From the NCBI RefSeq assembly GCF_014645555.1, contig NZ_BMLY01000002.1, positions 551,109 through 615,108 on the forward strand: a DNA stretch of 64,000 nucleotides. The letters run 5' to 3'. The notes beneath the pieces are model-generated. The model made no database searches. It was not told the origin of the DNA and was given only the letters and a program-made list of their open reading frames with translations. Origin of the DNA: Silvimonas amylolytica. Lineage in GTDB: Bacteria; Pseudomonadota; Gammaproteobacteria; Burkholderiales; Chitinibacteraceae. Position 1 is the stretch's first letter, and every line of letters begins with the position of its first letter. Shown piece after piece: positions 9,601 to 19,100 of this stretch. The translations under genes were made by a program, and so were the position numbers.

Positions 9601-12349
9601 CGCTTATTGGCGGCTGAAAGGGCTGGCGGTTGATCTGGTCATTCTGAATGAAGACCACGCAGGTTACCGTCAGGCGCTGCAAGACCAGATCATGGGTTTG
9701 ATCAGCGCGGGCGTGGAAGCCAGCGCCAACGACAAACCTGGCGGGGTTTTCGTGCGCAATGGCGAACAGATGTCGATGGAGGATCGCACGCTCTTGCAAA
9801 CCGTGGCACGCATCATCATTACCGATACGCGCGGCAGTTTGCAGGATCAGGTGACGCGCCGTGGCGCCCTCAGCGTTGCGCCGCCGCCATTGCCGGTCAA
9901 TAGCAGCAGCATCGTGCCTCTACCGGAAGCACCACGCCGGCAAACGCTGGATTTGCAGTATCACAACGGCACGGGCGGTTTTTCGGCAGATGGTCGTGAA
10001 TACATCATCAGTACCCGCGATACGCAACGCACGCCTGTGCCGTGGTCCAACATGCTGGCCAACAGTGATTTTGGCACCATGATTTCTGAAAGCGGTATGG
10101 CCTATACCTGGCGTGGCAATGCCCACGAGTTCCGTCTTTCACCCTGGTATAACGACCCGGTTCAGGATACCGGCGGCGAAGCGATTTACCTGCGGGATGA
10201 AGAAACCGGCAAGTTCTGGTCTCCGACGCCGCTGCCGGCGCGCGGTACGGGTGAATACATCACGCGTCATGGCTTCGGCTATAGCGTGTTTGAGCATGAA
10301 GAGAACGGCATCCGCACGGAGTTGTGGGTGTACGTCGCGCTGGATGCGCCGGTGAAGTTTTCGCGCCTGAAAATCCGTAACGTTTCTGGGCGTACCCGCA
10401 AGCTGACGGTGACCGGTTATGTGGAATGGGTGCTGGGCGACTTGCGTGCAAAAACAGCGCCGTTTGTGGTGACAGAGATCTCGCCCGCGACCGGTGCGCT
10501 CTACGCACGCAACAGCTACACGGCTGCCGCTGGCACCCAGGTCGCGTTCTTTGATGTGGACGATCCACTGCGTGAAATCACGGCTGACCGCCGTGAATTC
10601 ATTGGTCGCGCCGGGACGCATGCGCGCCCGGCGGCGATGGAACGAACGCGGCTTTCCGGCCGGGTTGGCGCTGCGCTCGACCCGTGCGGTGCCATTCAGG
10701 TGCCGTTTGCGCTGGTTGATGGGCAGGAACGTGAAATGACCTTCCGCCTCGGCGCCGGTCAGGACGTCACTGAAGCGGACTCGCTGGTGCCGCGTTTCCG
10801 CGGGAATACCACTGCTGCCGATGTACTTGATCATGTGCAGCAATACTGGCAACGCGTGCTCGGTGCGGTGCAGGTACAGACACCAGACCCATCTATCAAC
10901 CTGATGGCAAACGGTTGGCTGGTTTATCAAGTGCTGGCGTGCCGTTTGTGGGGCCGCAGCGGGTATTACCAGTCTGGCGGCGCGTTCGGATACCGTGACC
11001 AGATTCAGGACACCATGGCGCTGGTCCACGCTGAGCCCGTCCGCATGCGTGAGCACGTGCTGTTATGCGCCAGCCGCCAGTTCATGGATGGCGATGTGCA
11101 GCACTGGTGGCACCCACCGACAGGGGCAGGCGTGCGTACGCGGTGCTCCGATGATTACTTGTGGTTGCCCATGGCCTTGTGCCGGTATGTAGAAACCACC
11201 GGCGATATGGCCATTCTGGATGAAACCGTACCGTATCTGACCGGACGTCCCCTCAACCCGGATGAAGAAAACTGGTACGACCTGCCGGGCGTGAGCGATA
11301 TCCGCGAGCCCGTCTACCAGCACGGCATGCGGGCCATTCTGCATGGCTTGCGTTATGGTCCGCACGGCATTCCGCTGATGGGCTCGGGGGACTGGAACGA
11401 CGGCATGAACCTTGTCGGTGAACACGGCGTGGGGGAGAGCGTGTGGCTGGGCTTCTTCTTGTATGAAGTCTTGTGCCAGTACGGCAAACTGGCCCGGCAG
11501 TATGGGGATGCCGCGTTTGCCGAACGCTGTGCCCAGGAAGCCGCCCAGTTGCAGCAATCACTCGAAACCCATGCCTGGGATGGCGAATGGTACAAACGCG
11601 CCTGGTTTGATGACGGCACGCCGCTGGGCACCGCCACCAACACCGAATGCCGCATTGACTCGATCGCACAGAGCTGGTCCGTCCTTTCCGGTGCCGGTGA
11701 CCCGATTCGCGCACAGCGTGCCATGCAGTCGCTCAATGAAAACCTGGTGCGTCGGCCCGACAAGCTGATCCAGTTACTGGATCCGCCTTTCGACAAAGGT
11801 CATCTGGAGCCCGGGTACATCAAGGGTTATGTGCCTGGCGTGCGGGAAAACGGGGGTCAGTACACCCACGCCGCTGTCTGGACGACCATGGCGTTTGCGC
11901 ATATGGGAGATACGCGCAATGCCTGGGAACTGATGAACTTGATCAACCCGATCAACCACGCGCGGGATGCGGCTGAAGTGGCGCAATACAAGGTCGAGCC
12001 CTACGTGGCAGCGGCTGATGTCTATGGCGTTGCCCCGCACACCGGGCGCGGCGGCTGGACATGGTATACGGGCTCGGCCGGCTGGATGTACCGGCTGATT
12101 GTGGAGTCACTCCTGGGTGTTCACCGTGAAGCCGATACCTTGCGCCTCACGCCGTTACTACCGCCAGACTGGCCGGGGTACGAGCTAACCTACCACTTTG
12201 GCCAGAGTACTTACCGTATCCACATCCGTCGTGCCGACCAGCCCGGCGTGCGGTTGACGGTGGATGGCGAGGAACAGGACAGCCCGGTACTGCCGTTGAA
12301 AGATGACCACGCAGAGCATTGGGTGGAACTGCAGTTGGGACAGCAGTGA
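3653..12349 (+). CDS. Cyclic beta-1,2-glucan synthase (NdvB/ChvB/Cgs family)
   Basis: This giant membrane enzyme (2898 aa; rhizobial relatives are about 2830-2870) makes, cyclises and trims periplasmic beta-1,2-glucan from UDP-glucose. Order of parts: N-terminal region; membrane segments about 429-489; GT84 transferase with LVVVPGML near 512, LDTDTQLPRD near 650 and RRTRWVRGDW near 800; membrane segments about 842-886 and 966-1009; a central glycoamylase-like/GH189 region with AHHQGM; two GT36-type beta-sandwich repeats; and a C-terminal GH94 phosphorylase domain with GSGDWNDGMN near 2577. The start is a TTG at 3653 preceded by GGGAGG eight bases upstream; the first in-frame ATG is 47 codons later. 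It stands alone, with no ndvA-like exporter next to it. Confidence 0.93.
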   Translation: MASIDQSYARQAGRLWNKSTLEEDENDLRGFAATEAPLRAELFSADQMERHGRILAASHRIGAGYQQDQLLARLAENEAILVNACRVLTNTTNATRLTPAGEWLLDNFYLIEEQIRTAKRHFPKGYGRGLPRLAEGESAGMPRVYEIALEAIAHGDGRWDLESLSRYVSAYQQVSELTLGELWAIPIMLRLALIENLRRVSASIATDSADRNLAAEWASRMIKASEEDPKSLILLVADMARSGPVMGHTFVAELARRLQGQGAQLALPLTWIEQVLAEQGQTIEQMVLAENRQQSANQLSISNSISSLRLLGATNWREFVETLSVVEQILISDPAGMYTHMDFSTRDQYRHTVERTARRAHMAESAVARQAIDLAAAAASSGPLIDSPIHTDRKAHVGFYLFGDGLVRLEQACQAQLPFWLKCKRGFARAPVACYLGAISLITLGVALPMLYKVWQAGLTNPVLWVVLTVSLLLAASQLGVALINLFATHLAVPRFLPRLDYNRGIPPELRTLVVVPGMLSSVEGVERLVDDLEVRFLGNRDPHLHFALLTDFTDASEEHMPDDQALVALVTSRINALNSQYPSPRGNTFFLFHRPRRYNPREGKWMGYERKRGKLAALNMLLRDGVTEPFSTVIGHTAVLSNVKYVITLDTDTQLPRDAARQFVGTMAHPLNHPRYDEQLGRVVEGYGILQPRVAESLPPGGPSMYARLIGSEPGIDPYTRTVSDVYQDLFGEGSFIGKGIYDVATFEQALAGRFPENTVLSHDLLEGCYARSGLLSDVALYETSPDNYLTDIQRRTRWVRGDWQLSDWLFFKVKNEQGERIPNPLSILSRWKLKDNLRRSLVPLSLVVLTVLGATVLPMPRLWLGTLLTVLWLPTILSALLDLARKPRGITWRQHLFTNSHLIWVQATQLGLRLATLPHETWVTTGAILRTLWRKWFTHKHLLEWSTSEVARTTARYDLKTFIRAMWIGPVAAVAILVCAPLIDVTWLVFAAILAGLWLLSPVLAWWISQPPAAFATELDTEQTTLLRRTARKTWLFFETFVTAQEHWLPPDNFQEVPDEGIIAHRTSPTNIGLSLLANMTAYDFGYLCGGAMLERTTNTLNGMLSLERYRGHLYNWYDTRSLQPLAPRYVSTVDSGNLAGHLITLRQGLLALTEDPLIHPMLWHGLDDGIKLITSLWLAEAPQPLVQLQSQISGALLVPPASPADAYSTLKNLTQDVDTLCALIPDDAEQNELRRAAASVQRQCHATLGEIEHLMPWATWSAEQRAQVVSLNRIPLLRDLPGFASVATDEWHLPADLAEQVGAASRHARDRLSLMNALAVQALELAQMDYGFLYDPSVHLLAVGYNCDDNRRDSGRYDLLTSENRLCNFVAIAQGQLPQESWFALGRLLTLVDNEPVMVSWSGSMFEYLMPMLVMPTYPETLLDTTCRAAVRAQITYGKQADVPWGISESGYNTTDAHLNYQYRAFGVPGLGLKRGLVDDLVIAPYATVMALMVAPTAACQNLQKLSAMGAEGAYGYYEAIDYTLARLPRGQKHAMVRSFMAHHQGMAFLSLSYALLGQPMLKRFGADPQCQATMLLLQERVPKTIAVYARAGQFANSSAQAETLEASIREFDRPDTPAPEVQLLSNSRYHVMVNNAGSGYSRWKNMAVTRWQEDSTLDQLGVYCYLRDLETGLFWSSSSRPCGMPGENFRAIFSEAHAEFHRQDQRYDVRSEIVVSPEDDIELRRIRITNRARRRRILEVTSYAEVVIAPVSADNAHPAFSKLFVESEILPEQQAILCHRRKREQKEPQPYLLHLMAVHGADVDHFSCETDRARFIGRGNTLASPVALTATGHLSNTQGAVLDPVVSVRHHIVLEPEATVTLDLVLGMSDTRDGALALIEKYRDRRLADRVFDLAWTHNLVLLRQINASEADGQLYGRMAGAILYPNAAQRAEVAVLMNNRRGQSGLWGYAISGDLPIVLLRIADPGRIDLVRQLVQAHAYWRLKGLAVDLVILNEDHAGYRQALQDQIMGLISAGVEASANDKPGGVFVRNGEQMSMEDRTLLQTVARIIITDTRGSLQDQVTRRGALSVAPPPLPVNSSSIVPLPEAPRRQTLDLQYHNGTGGFSADGREYIISTRDTQRTPVPWSNMLANSDFGTMISESGMAYTWRGNAHEFRLSPWYNDPVQDTGGEAIYLRDEETGKFWSPTPLPARGTGEYITRHGFGYSVFEHEENGIRTELWVYVALDAPVKFSRLKIRNVSGRTRKLTVTGYVEWVLGDLRAKTAPFVVTEISPATGALYARNSYTAAAGTQVAFFDVDDPLREITADRREFIGRAGTHARPAAMERTRLSGRVGAALDPCGAIQVPFALVDGQEREMTFRLGAGQDVTEADSLVPRFRGNTTAADVLDHVQQYWQRVLGAVQVQTPDPSINLMANGWLVYQVLACRLWGRSGYYQSGGAFGYRDQIQDTMALVHAEPVRMREHVLLCASRQFMDGDVQHWWHPPTGAGVRTRCSDDYLWLPMALCRYVETTGDMAILDETVPYLTGRPLNPDEENWYDLPGVSDIREPVYQHGMRAILHGLRYGPHGIPLMGSGDWNDGMNLVGEHGVGESVWLGFFLYEVLCQYGKLARQYGDAAFAERCAQEAAQLQQSLETHAWDGEWYKRAWFDDGTPLGTATNTECRIDSIAQSWSVLSGAGDPIRAQRAMQSLNENLVRRPDKLIQLLDPPFDKGHLEPGYIKGYVPGVRENGGQYTHAAVWTTMAFAHMGDTRNAWELMNLINPINHARDAAEVAQYKVEPYVAAADVYGVAPHTGRGGWTWYTGSAGWMYRLIVESLLGVHREADTLRLTPLLPPDWPGYELTYHFGQSTYRIHIRRADQPGVRLTVDGEEQDSPVLPLKDDHAEHWVELQLGQQ

Positions 12350-12354
12350 AATTG

Positions 12355-12384
12355 AAAAGGGGATCGCGGTGCGATCCCCTTTTT
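12355..12384. terminator. Bidirectional terminator between glucan synthase and phhB
   Basis: A perfect 13-base stem, AAAAGGGGATCGC (12355-12367) with GCGATCCCCTTTT (12371-12383), has a three-base loop. It gives a U-run in either direction, so it can serve both convergent genes. Confidence 0.9.
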
Positions 12385-12412
12385 GAATCCTGCGGCAGAG
12401 GCGGGGGTATGA

Positions 12413-12709
12413 CTACTGCCCCGCCAGCTCATCCATAAATCGTGCCATTTCAATATCCAGCGCCGACACGCCTTTGGCATCATGCGTGGTCAGTACAACC
12501 TCTACCCGGTTGTAGACATTGAACCATTCCGGGTGATGGTTCATCTGCTCGGCCTTGAGCGCCACGCGCGCCATAAAGCCAAACGCGGTGTTGAAATCCT
12601 GAAACTTGAAATTGCGGCTGATCGCGTCGCGATCCTTCACGTTTTGCCAGCCGGGCAGGCCGTGCAGGGCGCTGACGCGTTCGGCGTCGGGTAGCTTGTG
12701 TGTGGTCAT
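12413..12709 (-). CDS. phhB: Pterin-4a-carbinolamine dehydratase
   Basis: It dehydrates the 4a-hydroxy-tetrahydropterin left after each phenylalanine hydroxylase turnover, so the cofactor can be recycled. From the ATG at 12709, with GAGGAG upstream, it has 98 residues, typical of the DCoH fold. The active-site histidines are visible as NHHPEW (H58, H59) and H76 in [12 protein letters not shown]. It starts ten bases downstream of the phhA stop, so the two are surely co-transcribed. A longer reading upstream would run through phhA and is not credible. Confidence 0.95.
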   Translation of the reverse strand: MTTHKLPDAERVSALHGLPGWQNVKDRDAISRNFKFQDFNTAFGFMARVALKAEQMNHHPEWFNVYNRVEVVLTTHDAKGVSALDIEMARFMDELAGQ

Positions 12710-12719
12710 GTCGGGCTCC

Positions 12720-13610
12720 TCAGGCATCTTCAGTGTCCGGCCAGCCTTCACCCGTGCCCTGATGCAGCACTGTATCGCCAGGCAAAATTGCGCCAGCGGG
12801 GATCTCAGGCTTGGGGGCAATGGCCGCGTACAGCGGCGCAAAATCGGGTTCGGTGGCCTTGAACAGTTGTTCAAAACTGTCGATCACAAAGTACGTTTTC
12901 TGGAACGAGTCATAGCGATAACGGGTTTTCATGATCCGCTGCAGATCAAACCCCAGCCGGTTGGGGCTGTCGCTGTCCAGGCAATAGTGGGACTCCGAGC
13001 TGGAAGATAAAATCCCGGCGCCATAAATCCGCAGGCCTTTGGGTGTATTGATCAGGCCAAACTCCACGGTAAACCAGTATAGCCGTGCCAGCATGTCCAG
13101 CCCGCCCAGGCTGTCAGCTTTGACACCGCCCTTGCCGTAGGCCTGCACATAATCGGCAAACACCGGGTTCATCAGCAGTGGCACGTGACCGAACAAGTCG
13201 TGAAAGATGTCGGGCTCTGGCAGGTAGTCCAGATTGTCTGGCTCACGAATCCACCAGGTGACCGGAAAGCGGCGATTGGCCAGGTGCTCAAAGAAAATGT
13301 CTCCCGGGATCAGACCGGGCACCGCCACCAGTTGCCAGCCGGTAGCGGCCATCAGATGCTGGTTGAGTTCGCCAAAATCAGGGATACGATCCGGGCTGAC
13401 TTGCAGGGCGGCAATACCTTCCAGGTATTCATCGCAGGCGCGGCCCGGCAATAGCGCTACCTGACGCGCATACAGCGTCGCCCAGGTGGCGTGGTCGGCC
13501 TCGGTGTAGCGGTCCAGCGGCTGGGGCATGGTGTAGTCGGTATCGTGACTGAGCCCCGCGTTTTTGCGGACGGTGATGTCAGGCACGACAAATTCTTCAG
13601 CCTGGTTCAT
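12720..13610 (-). CDS. phhA: Phenylalanine 4-monooxygenase
   Basis: It converts phenylalanine to tyrosine using O2, non-haem iron and tetrahydropterin. The protein has 296 residues from the ATG at 13610 (AGGAAC upstream). It is the short bacterial single-domain form without a regulatory domain. The iron ligands appear as H137 and H142 (HDLFGH) and E183 (YWFTVEFG). The order phhA-phhB is the usual one. A divergent Lrp-type gene starts 138 bases away and is the natural candidate regulator. Confidence 0.96.
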   Translation of the reverse strand: MNQAEEFVVPDITVRKNAGLSHDTDYTMPQPLDRYTEADHATWATLYARQVALLPGRACDEYLEGIAALQVSPDRIPDFGELNQHLMAATGWQLVAVPGLIPGDIFFEHLANRRFPVTWWIREPDNLDYLPEPDIFHDLFGHVPLLMNPVFADYVQAYGKGGVKADSLGGLDMLARLYWFTVEFGLINTPKGLRIYGAGILSSSSESHYCLDSDSPNRLGFDLQRIMKTRYRYDSFQKTYFVIDSFEQLFKATEPDFAPLYAAIAPKPEIPAGAILPGDTVLHQGTGEGWPDTEDA

Positions 13611-13748
13611 GGTGTTGTTCCTGTTTGCGCCATGAATACAGTCTACGGCCGATGACGCGCGCAACTTGCGCAAAATAGCCCTGGTTTTTCTCAGGGAATG
13701 CGTAAATCATGCAATGATTGATCTACTCATGCAGGAAGTACGCAAAAT
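13611..13748. promoter_or_regulatory. Divergent phhA / Lrp-type control region with palindrome
   Basis: This 138-base divergent region contains the palindrome GCGCAA-C-TTGCGC (13659-13671). The motif CGCAAAATA occurs twice, at 13670-13678 and 13741-13749, the second just before the start codon of the Lrp-type gene. Such spaced repeats are typical of Lrp/AsnC operators. Binding is inferred, not shown. Confidence 0.5.
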
Positions 13749-14225
13749 ATGCTTGATAAGTTCGATTACCAGATTCTGGAACAACTCCAGAAAGACGCGC
13801 GTGCCTCTCACCAGCAACTCAGCCAGCATGTGCCCTTATCCCCTTCGCAGATCGGCCGGCGCATTCAGCGCATGGAAGAGTCTGGCGTAGTCCGTGGCTA
13901 TCGTGTCACGCTGGATCCGGAACTATTGGGCTTATCGGTGCAGGCCTTTGTCAGCGTGATTCTGGAGCGCCACGGCGAAGCGGCGATTCGCGAATTTGCG
14001 GCTGCCGTGCAAGCCATGCCAGAAGTCCTGGAAGGCTTTGGCATTACCGGGGATGCGGACTACCTGCTGCGGGTGATCGTGCCCGATTTGCCGGCGCTGT
14101 CGCGCTTTGTGATGCACAAGCTCACCAGTCTGCCAGGCGTGCGCAGCGTGAAATCCAGCGTGGCGCTGGCGCCGGTGAAGCACACGGCATCGCTGCCGTT
14201 ACCCATGCCCACCGGCAAGGGGTAG
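13749..14225 (+). CDS. Lrp/AsnC-family regulator, probable regulator of phhAB
   Basis: This 158-residue protein has an N-terminal winged helix (about 1-60, DYQILEQLQKDARASHQQLSQHV) and a C-terminal RAM/ACT-like sensor domain containing GFGITGDADYLLRV. The family usually binds an amino acid and controls genes for its use. Divergence from phhAB makes phenylalanine or tyrosine the likely ligand. AGGAAG lies ten bases before the ATG. Confidence 0.88.
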   Translation: MLDKFDYQILEQLQKDARASHQQLSQHVPLSPSQIGRRIQRMEESGVVRGYRVTLDPELLGLSVQAFVSVILERHGEAAIREFAAAVQAMPEVLEGFGITGDADYLLRVIVPDLPALSRFVMHKLTSLPGVRSVKSSVALAPVKHTASLPLPMPTGKG

Positions 14226-14367
14226 AGCCCCAGTGCAACCTATATGTCACCTTCGTTTCATACAAAGTTGACGCTCGTCATCCCCGCCCATAACGTCAGC
14301 CCCTTGTAGCTGATTGACCGGCATCTATCAGGTGCCGGCCTTCTACTTCTTCTATCCGGAGACCTCC

Positions 14368-16155
14368 ATGCCCAAGCGCCCGTCTGCGCTCTTGCTGGCG
14401 CTGGCATTTGCTGCGCCTGTCGTTTTCGCCGGTTCACCGCCCGCCTGGGTGACACGCAGCAACCAGTTTGCCCAGCCCATCCTGCATGCCCAGGGCGTGT
14501 TTGATCCGGAATCTGCCTCCAGCAGTGGCGATGAAGAATTCGATACGCAGGTCGCCGATTTGCGCCCGGGGTTGTATGAGCGCGAACAAGCGGATGCCGC
14601 CCGGCTCACAAAGCGTCTGAAAGCCAGCCGCGCCGCTGAGCATGACCCGAAAGTGCAAGAGGATCTGGACATCCTCATTCACTCGGTCCAGGCGCAGGCC
14701 ACCACGCTCAAGCTCAATCACCAGTACCTGCTGCAGTACATCAATGTGCCGCAAATTGCCTATTACGGCCTCGATGGGCTGCTTGAGCCACGTAACAAGC
14801 CCGAACGACAGGCTCACGCACTGGTGCGCCTGAAGCGCTACGCCGGGCTGGAACCGGGCTACCGTCCGCTGACCGATCTGGCGCGGGAACGCACGGAAGA
14901 AGACCTGAAGCGGAGTGGGCTGACCGGCCCGTATGTAGAAGACATCAAAACGCAGCTCAGCAACATCGACACGATGATTGACGGCATGCGTGATGACTTC
15001 ACGCGTGCCGGCATCAAGGGCTGGGAACAACCGCTGGCGGTGTTCAGCCAGCAACTGCGCGATTACGGCAACTGGGCCCGGACCACGCTGGTGCCGCACG
15101 CCCGGCAAGAAGCCCGCCCGCCTGAAGCCATTTACGCCGACAACCTGCGCATGTACGGCGTAGAGATTGGTCCGGATGAGCTCATCCAGCGCGCTGGTGC
15201 GGATTTTCTGGAAGTTCAAGGCCAGATGCAGGCTGTTGCGGACAAGATCGCGGCAGAACGACATTTTTCTTCCAGCAATTACCGTGATGTCATCCGTGAG
15301 CTGAAAAAACAGGTGATCACCCCGGATCAGATGTTGCCGCATTATCGGCAGCGACTTGGCCAGATTGAGGCCATCATCCGCGAACAGCATCTGGTGACCT
15401 TGCCCAACCGCGCAGCCAACATCCGGATGGCGACGGACGCAGAAGCTGCCAGTATTGGCTCGCCGTTCATGAGCCCGCCGCGCCTGATCGGCAACACGGG
15501 GGAGTACGGCGAGTTCGTCATCGTGGCGCAGAACCCGCATGCCAAGTCTGATGCCAAGATGGATGACGACAGTTTTGAAGCCGCGTCCTGGACACTCACC
15601 GCCCACGAAGCCCGACCGGGCCACGAACTGCAGTTCTCCAGCATGGTGGAAAACGGGACTTCGATTGCCCGTGCCATCTTTGCCGAGAACAGCGCCAATG
15701 TGGAAGGGTGGGCGGTGTACTGCGAAGCCACGATTGAGCCCTATATGCCGCTGGATGGGCAGTTGATCTCGCTCGACGCCCGGTTGATGCGGGTGGCGCG
15801 AGCCTTCCTTGATCCGATGATCAACACCGGCCGCATTACCCCGGCGCGCGCCAAGCAGGTATTGATGGATGACCTGGTGCTGTCCGAACCCCTGGCGCAG
15901 TCAGAGATCGACCGCTACGCCTTCAATAGCCCGGGACAGGCGACCGCTTACTATTACGGCTACACGCAACTGCGTTCGCTGTTGACCCAAACCCGCTTGC
16001 TGCTGGGGCCGCAGTTCAATCTGCAGGCGTTCAATGATTTTGTGGTGTCACAAGGATTGCTGCCACCAGAGTTGATGCGCAAAGCGGTACTGGAAAGCTT
16101 TGTACCGACACAATTGGCGGCGGGCGGGGCTAGCAACAAAAACGCCAGCAAGTAA
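14368..16155 (+). CDS. Exported DUF885-family metallopeptidase-like protein
   Basis: A 595-residue protein with a Sec signal peptide (hydrophobic LLLALAFAAPVVFA, cut near residue 22) belongs to the DUF885 family, thought to be zinc peptidases. The putative zinc site is HEARPGH (H413, E414, H419) with E446 in NVEGWAVYCE. The start at 14368 is chosen because GGAG lies just before it and the signal peptide then begins at the N-terminus. The substrate is unknown; related proteins are dipeptidase-like. It is a single-gene unit closed by the terminator at 16168. Confidence 0.85.
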   Translation: MPKRPSALLLALAFAAPVVFAGSPPAWVTRSNQFAQPILHAQGVFDPESASSSGDEEFDTQVADLRPGLYEREQADAARLTKRLKASRAAEHDPKVQEDLDILIHSVQAQATTLKLNHQYLLQYINVPQIAYYGLDGLLEPRNKPERQAHALVRLKRYAGLEPGYRPLTDLARERTEEDLKRSGLTGPYVEDIKTQLSNIDTMIDGMRDDFTRAGIKGWEQPLAVFSQQLRDYGNWARTTLVPHARQEARPPEAIYADNLRMYGVEIGPDELIQRAGADFLEVQGQMQAVADKIAAERHFSSSNYRDVIRELKKQVITPDQMLPHYRQRLGQIEAIIREQHLVTLPNRAANIRMATDAEAASIGSPFMSPPRLIGNTGEYGEFVIVAQNPHAKSDAKMDDDSFEAASWTLTAHEARPGHELQFSSMVENGTSIARAIFAENSANVEGWAVYCEATIEPYMPLDGQLISLDARLMRVARAFLDPMINTGRITPARAKQVLMDDLVLSEPLAQSEIDRYAFNSPGQATAYYYGYTQLRSLLTQTRLLLGPQFNLQAFNDFVVSQGLLPPELMRKAVLESFVPTQLAAGGASNKNASK

Positions 16156-16167
16156 GCGTGCCAGACT

Positions 16168-16197
16168 AAAAAAACGGCCCCTGACGGGCCGTTTTTT
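16168..16197. terminator. Bidirectional terminator between two convergent genes
   Basis: ACGGCCC (16174-16180) pairs with GGGCCGT (16186-16192), flanked by seven A on the left and six T on the right. The stop codon of the convergent dehydrogenase gene (16196-16198) lies at the very edge of the T-run. Confidence 0.88.
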
Positions 16198-19100
16198 ATT
16201 GGGCTGAACGCACTGCCTGCAGCAAGGCCTGCACCGGATGCCGCAAGCTCACGTCATCGACGAGCCTCGTCTGGCAGCGGCAAGAATAACCGGTCGCCAG
16301 CACATCATGCGCCTCGCCATGCGCCGCAATAATGGGTGCCCAGCTCAAGCTATAGATGTGTTCAGACATCGCCCGGTTGGATGCCTCATGCCCGTATGTC
16401 CCGGCCATGCCGCAGCAGCCGGTCGCCTGGGTATTGAGTGTGATACCGAAGTGATGGAACAGCTTTTGCCAGTCGCCAGGTGCGGTGGGTACGCTGGTTT
16501 TCTCGGTGCAGTGAGATAACAACGTCAATGTTTCGCCACTGGCGCGGACCTCTGGCCAGCGGGACAGTTGCTCTGCCAGCCATTCCTGAATCAACTGTAC
16601 GGCTGGGGCTGCGTCTTTGCCGAGCGTTTTGACGTACTCGGCGCGGTACGCCAGGGTCATGGATGGCTCCAGGCCGACCAGTGCGATACCCGATGCGGCC
16701 AGCGCACGCAGGTGATCGGCGTTTTTGCCGGCAACACGGGCAAACCGGCCCAGAAAACCGTGCACATGCAGTGGTTTGCCATTGGGCGCAAACGGGGCCA
16801 GCAGTGGGGTGAAGCCCAGTTGCTGCAGCAGTTCAAAGGTATCCAGCAGCAAGCTGGTTTCCAGATAACTGGTGAAGGCGTCCTGCACCACGATCACTGC
16901 ATTGGCGCGGGCGGTGTCATCCAGCGTTTGCAATACTTCGGTTGTTGCCAGCTTGAAGTTGCGTTGCTGCAGGGCCTGTACCGGGTGCGTGCCCGAGAGT
17001 AACGGGCTGTGCACCAGGTTCAGCTTTGCCAGCATGCTCTGGCCCAGCTTGCTACCCATGACCGCGTTGTATAACGCTGGCCAGCGGGCGAACAGCGGCA
17101 GGGTGCTTTCCATGCTGCCAACCAGATAATCCTTGAACGGGCGAAGATAGCGGCCGTAATACAGCTCCATGAATTTGCTGCGGAACTCCGGGACATCCAC
17201 CTTCACCGGGCACTGCGCCACACAGGATTTACACGCCAGGCACCCCTGCATGGCTTCCATGACCTCGTGGCTGAAATCTGCTTCGCCGCGCCGCCGACCC
17301 AACGTGTTGCCCAGTCGCGCCGGTAACATCAACCAGACATTGCCGCTGCGCAGGTTGGCGCTTTCAGATACCGGATCGACCCCGGCCAGCGTCATTTGCC
17401 GTAACCATTCCCGGATGAGCGATGCGCGGCCTTTGGGCGAGTGCCGCCGCTCACGCGTGCCCTTCCAGGACGGGCACATGGCGTCATCCGGATCAAAGTT
17501 GTAGCACGCGCCGTTGCCATTGCAGTGCATCGCTTCAGCGTAGCGTTCGCGTACCGCAATGGGAATGATCCGGTCATGTTGACCGCGCGTGGGTACGCCA
17601 TCAATGCGCAGTAAACCATCGGGCGTGGGGGCGGCAATCTTGCCCGGATTCAGCTGATTATGCGGATCAAACACCGCCTTGATCTGTTGCAGTGTGGGGT
17701 AGAGCGGCCCGAAGAAATGCGGTGCATATTCAGAACGCACGCCCTTGCCATGCTCGCCCCACAACAGGCCGTGGTACTTCTGCGTCAGTGCAACTACACC
17801 ATCGCTGATGGTGCGGATGCGTTGTTCGTCTTCCGGGTTTTTCATATCCAGTGCCGGGCGCACGTGCAGCACGCCAGCATCGACATGCCCGAACATGCCG
17901 TAAACCACGCCATGGCTATCGAGTAGCGCGCGGAATTCGGCAATGTAATCTGCCAGGTGTTCGGGTGGCACGGCGGTGTCTTCGACAAAGGGAATCGGCC
18001 GCCGCTCGCCTTGCATATTGGCCAGCAGGCCAACGGATTTTTTGCGCATATTCCACAGTCGGCCGACTGCGGCTTCACCTCGGGCCAGGGTATAGCCATT
18101 GCGCCCATGCGCCTGGCCCTGACCATCCAGAATGCCGGTGACTTCGGTGAGTCTGGCTTCAAGCGCGACTTCGTCATCGGCAATGAATTCGACCAGATTG
18201 ATACCCAACGCTTCCGGGCCATCGTCATCCGGGAAGAACTCCGCGACGCCGTGCCAGATGATGTCCTGCCGCGCCAGCGCCAGTACTCTGGAATCGACGG
18301 TTTCAATCGACGCAGCCTGCAAGGCCATCAGACGCGGGGCGTCACGCAAGGCGGCATCAAATGTCGTGTAGCGTACGTTCACCAGCGCGCTGAATTTGGG
18401 GATAGGCAGTACGTTGAGTTTGACCTCGGTCACGAGGCCCAATGTGCCCTCCGCGCCGCACAGAATGGCGTTCAGATCGAACAAGCCATCGGCATTGCGG
18501 ATATGCGCCAGGTCATAACCGGTGAGGCAGCGATTCAGTTTGGGGAAGCGTTCCGCAATCAGATCGGCTTGATCGCGTGCAATGCTGTCCAGCAGTCGAT
18601 GGACTTCTCCGACCAGATCGCCCCGTTGCTGAATACTGAGGAGTTCATCTGCTGGCAGCGGTTCTGAATGCCAATGCGTGCCGTCCAGCAATACGGTATC
18701 CAGCGCCAGGACGTGATCCCGCGTTTTGCCATACAAGCAGGAACCCTGGCCGCTGGCATCGGTATTGACCATGCCGCCAATCGTGGCGCGGTTGGAGGTG
18801 GAGAGTTCCGGCGCAAAAAACAGCCCGTGCGGTTTGAGTGCGGCGTTCAATTGATCCTTCACCACACCGGCTTCTACCCGTACCCAGCGCTCTTGGGGAT
18901 TGATTTCCAGAATGCGGTTCATATTACGGGAGAGATCAACCACCACGCCCTGGGTGAGCGATTGTCCGTTGGTTCCCGTACCCCCGCCGCGCGGGCTGAT
19001 CACCAGATGCCGGAACCGCTCCTCGGCCAGCACTTTGACAACGCGGATGATGTCGTCGGCGTGTTTTGGCGTGACCACGACCTGGGGCCAGATCTGGTAG

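Noticed and set aside
8810-11056. Long minus-strand frames inside the glucan synthase (8810-9799 and 10139-11056)
   Set aside because: They are antisense to conserved domains, have no ribosome sites and their products resemble nothing.
14434-15624. A 396-codon minus-strand frame inside the DUF885 gene
   Set aside because: The plus-strand protein has the signal peptide and HEARPGH site; the opposite frame has nothing recognisable.
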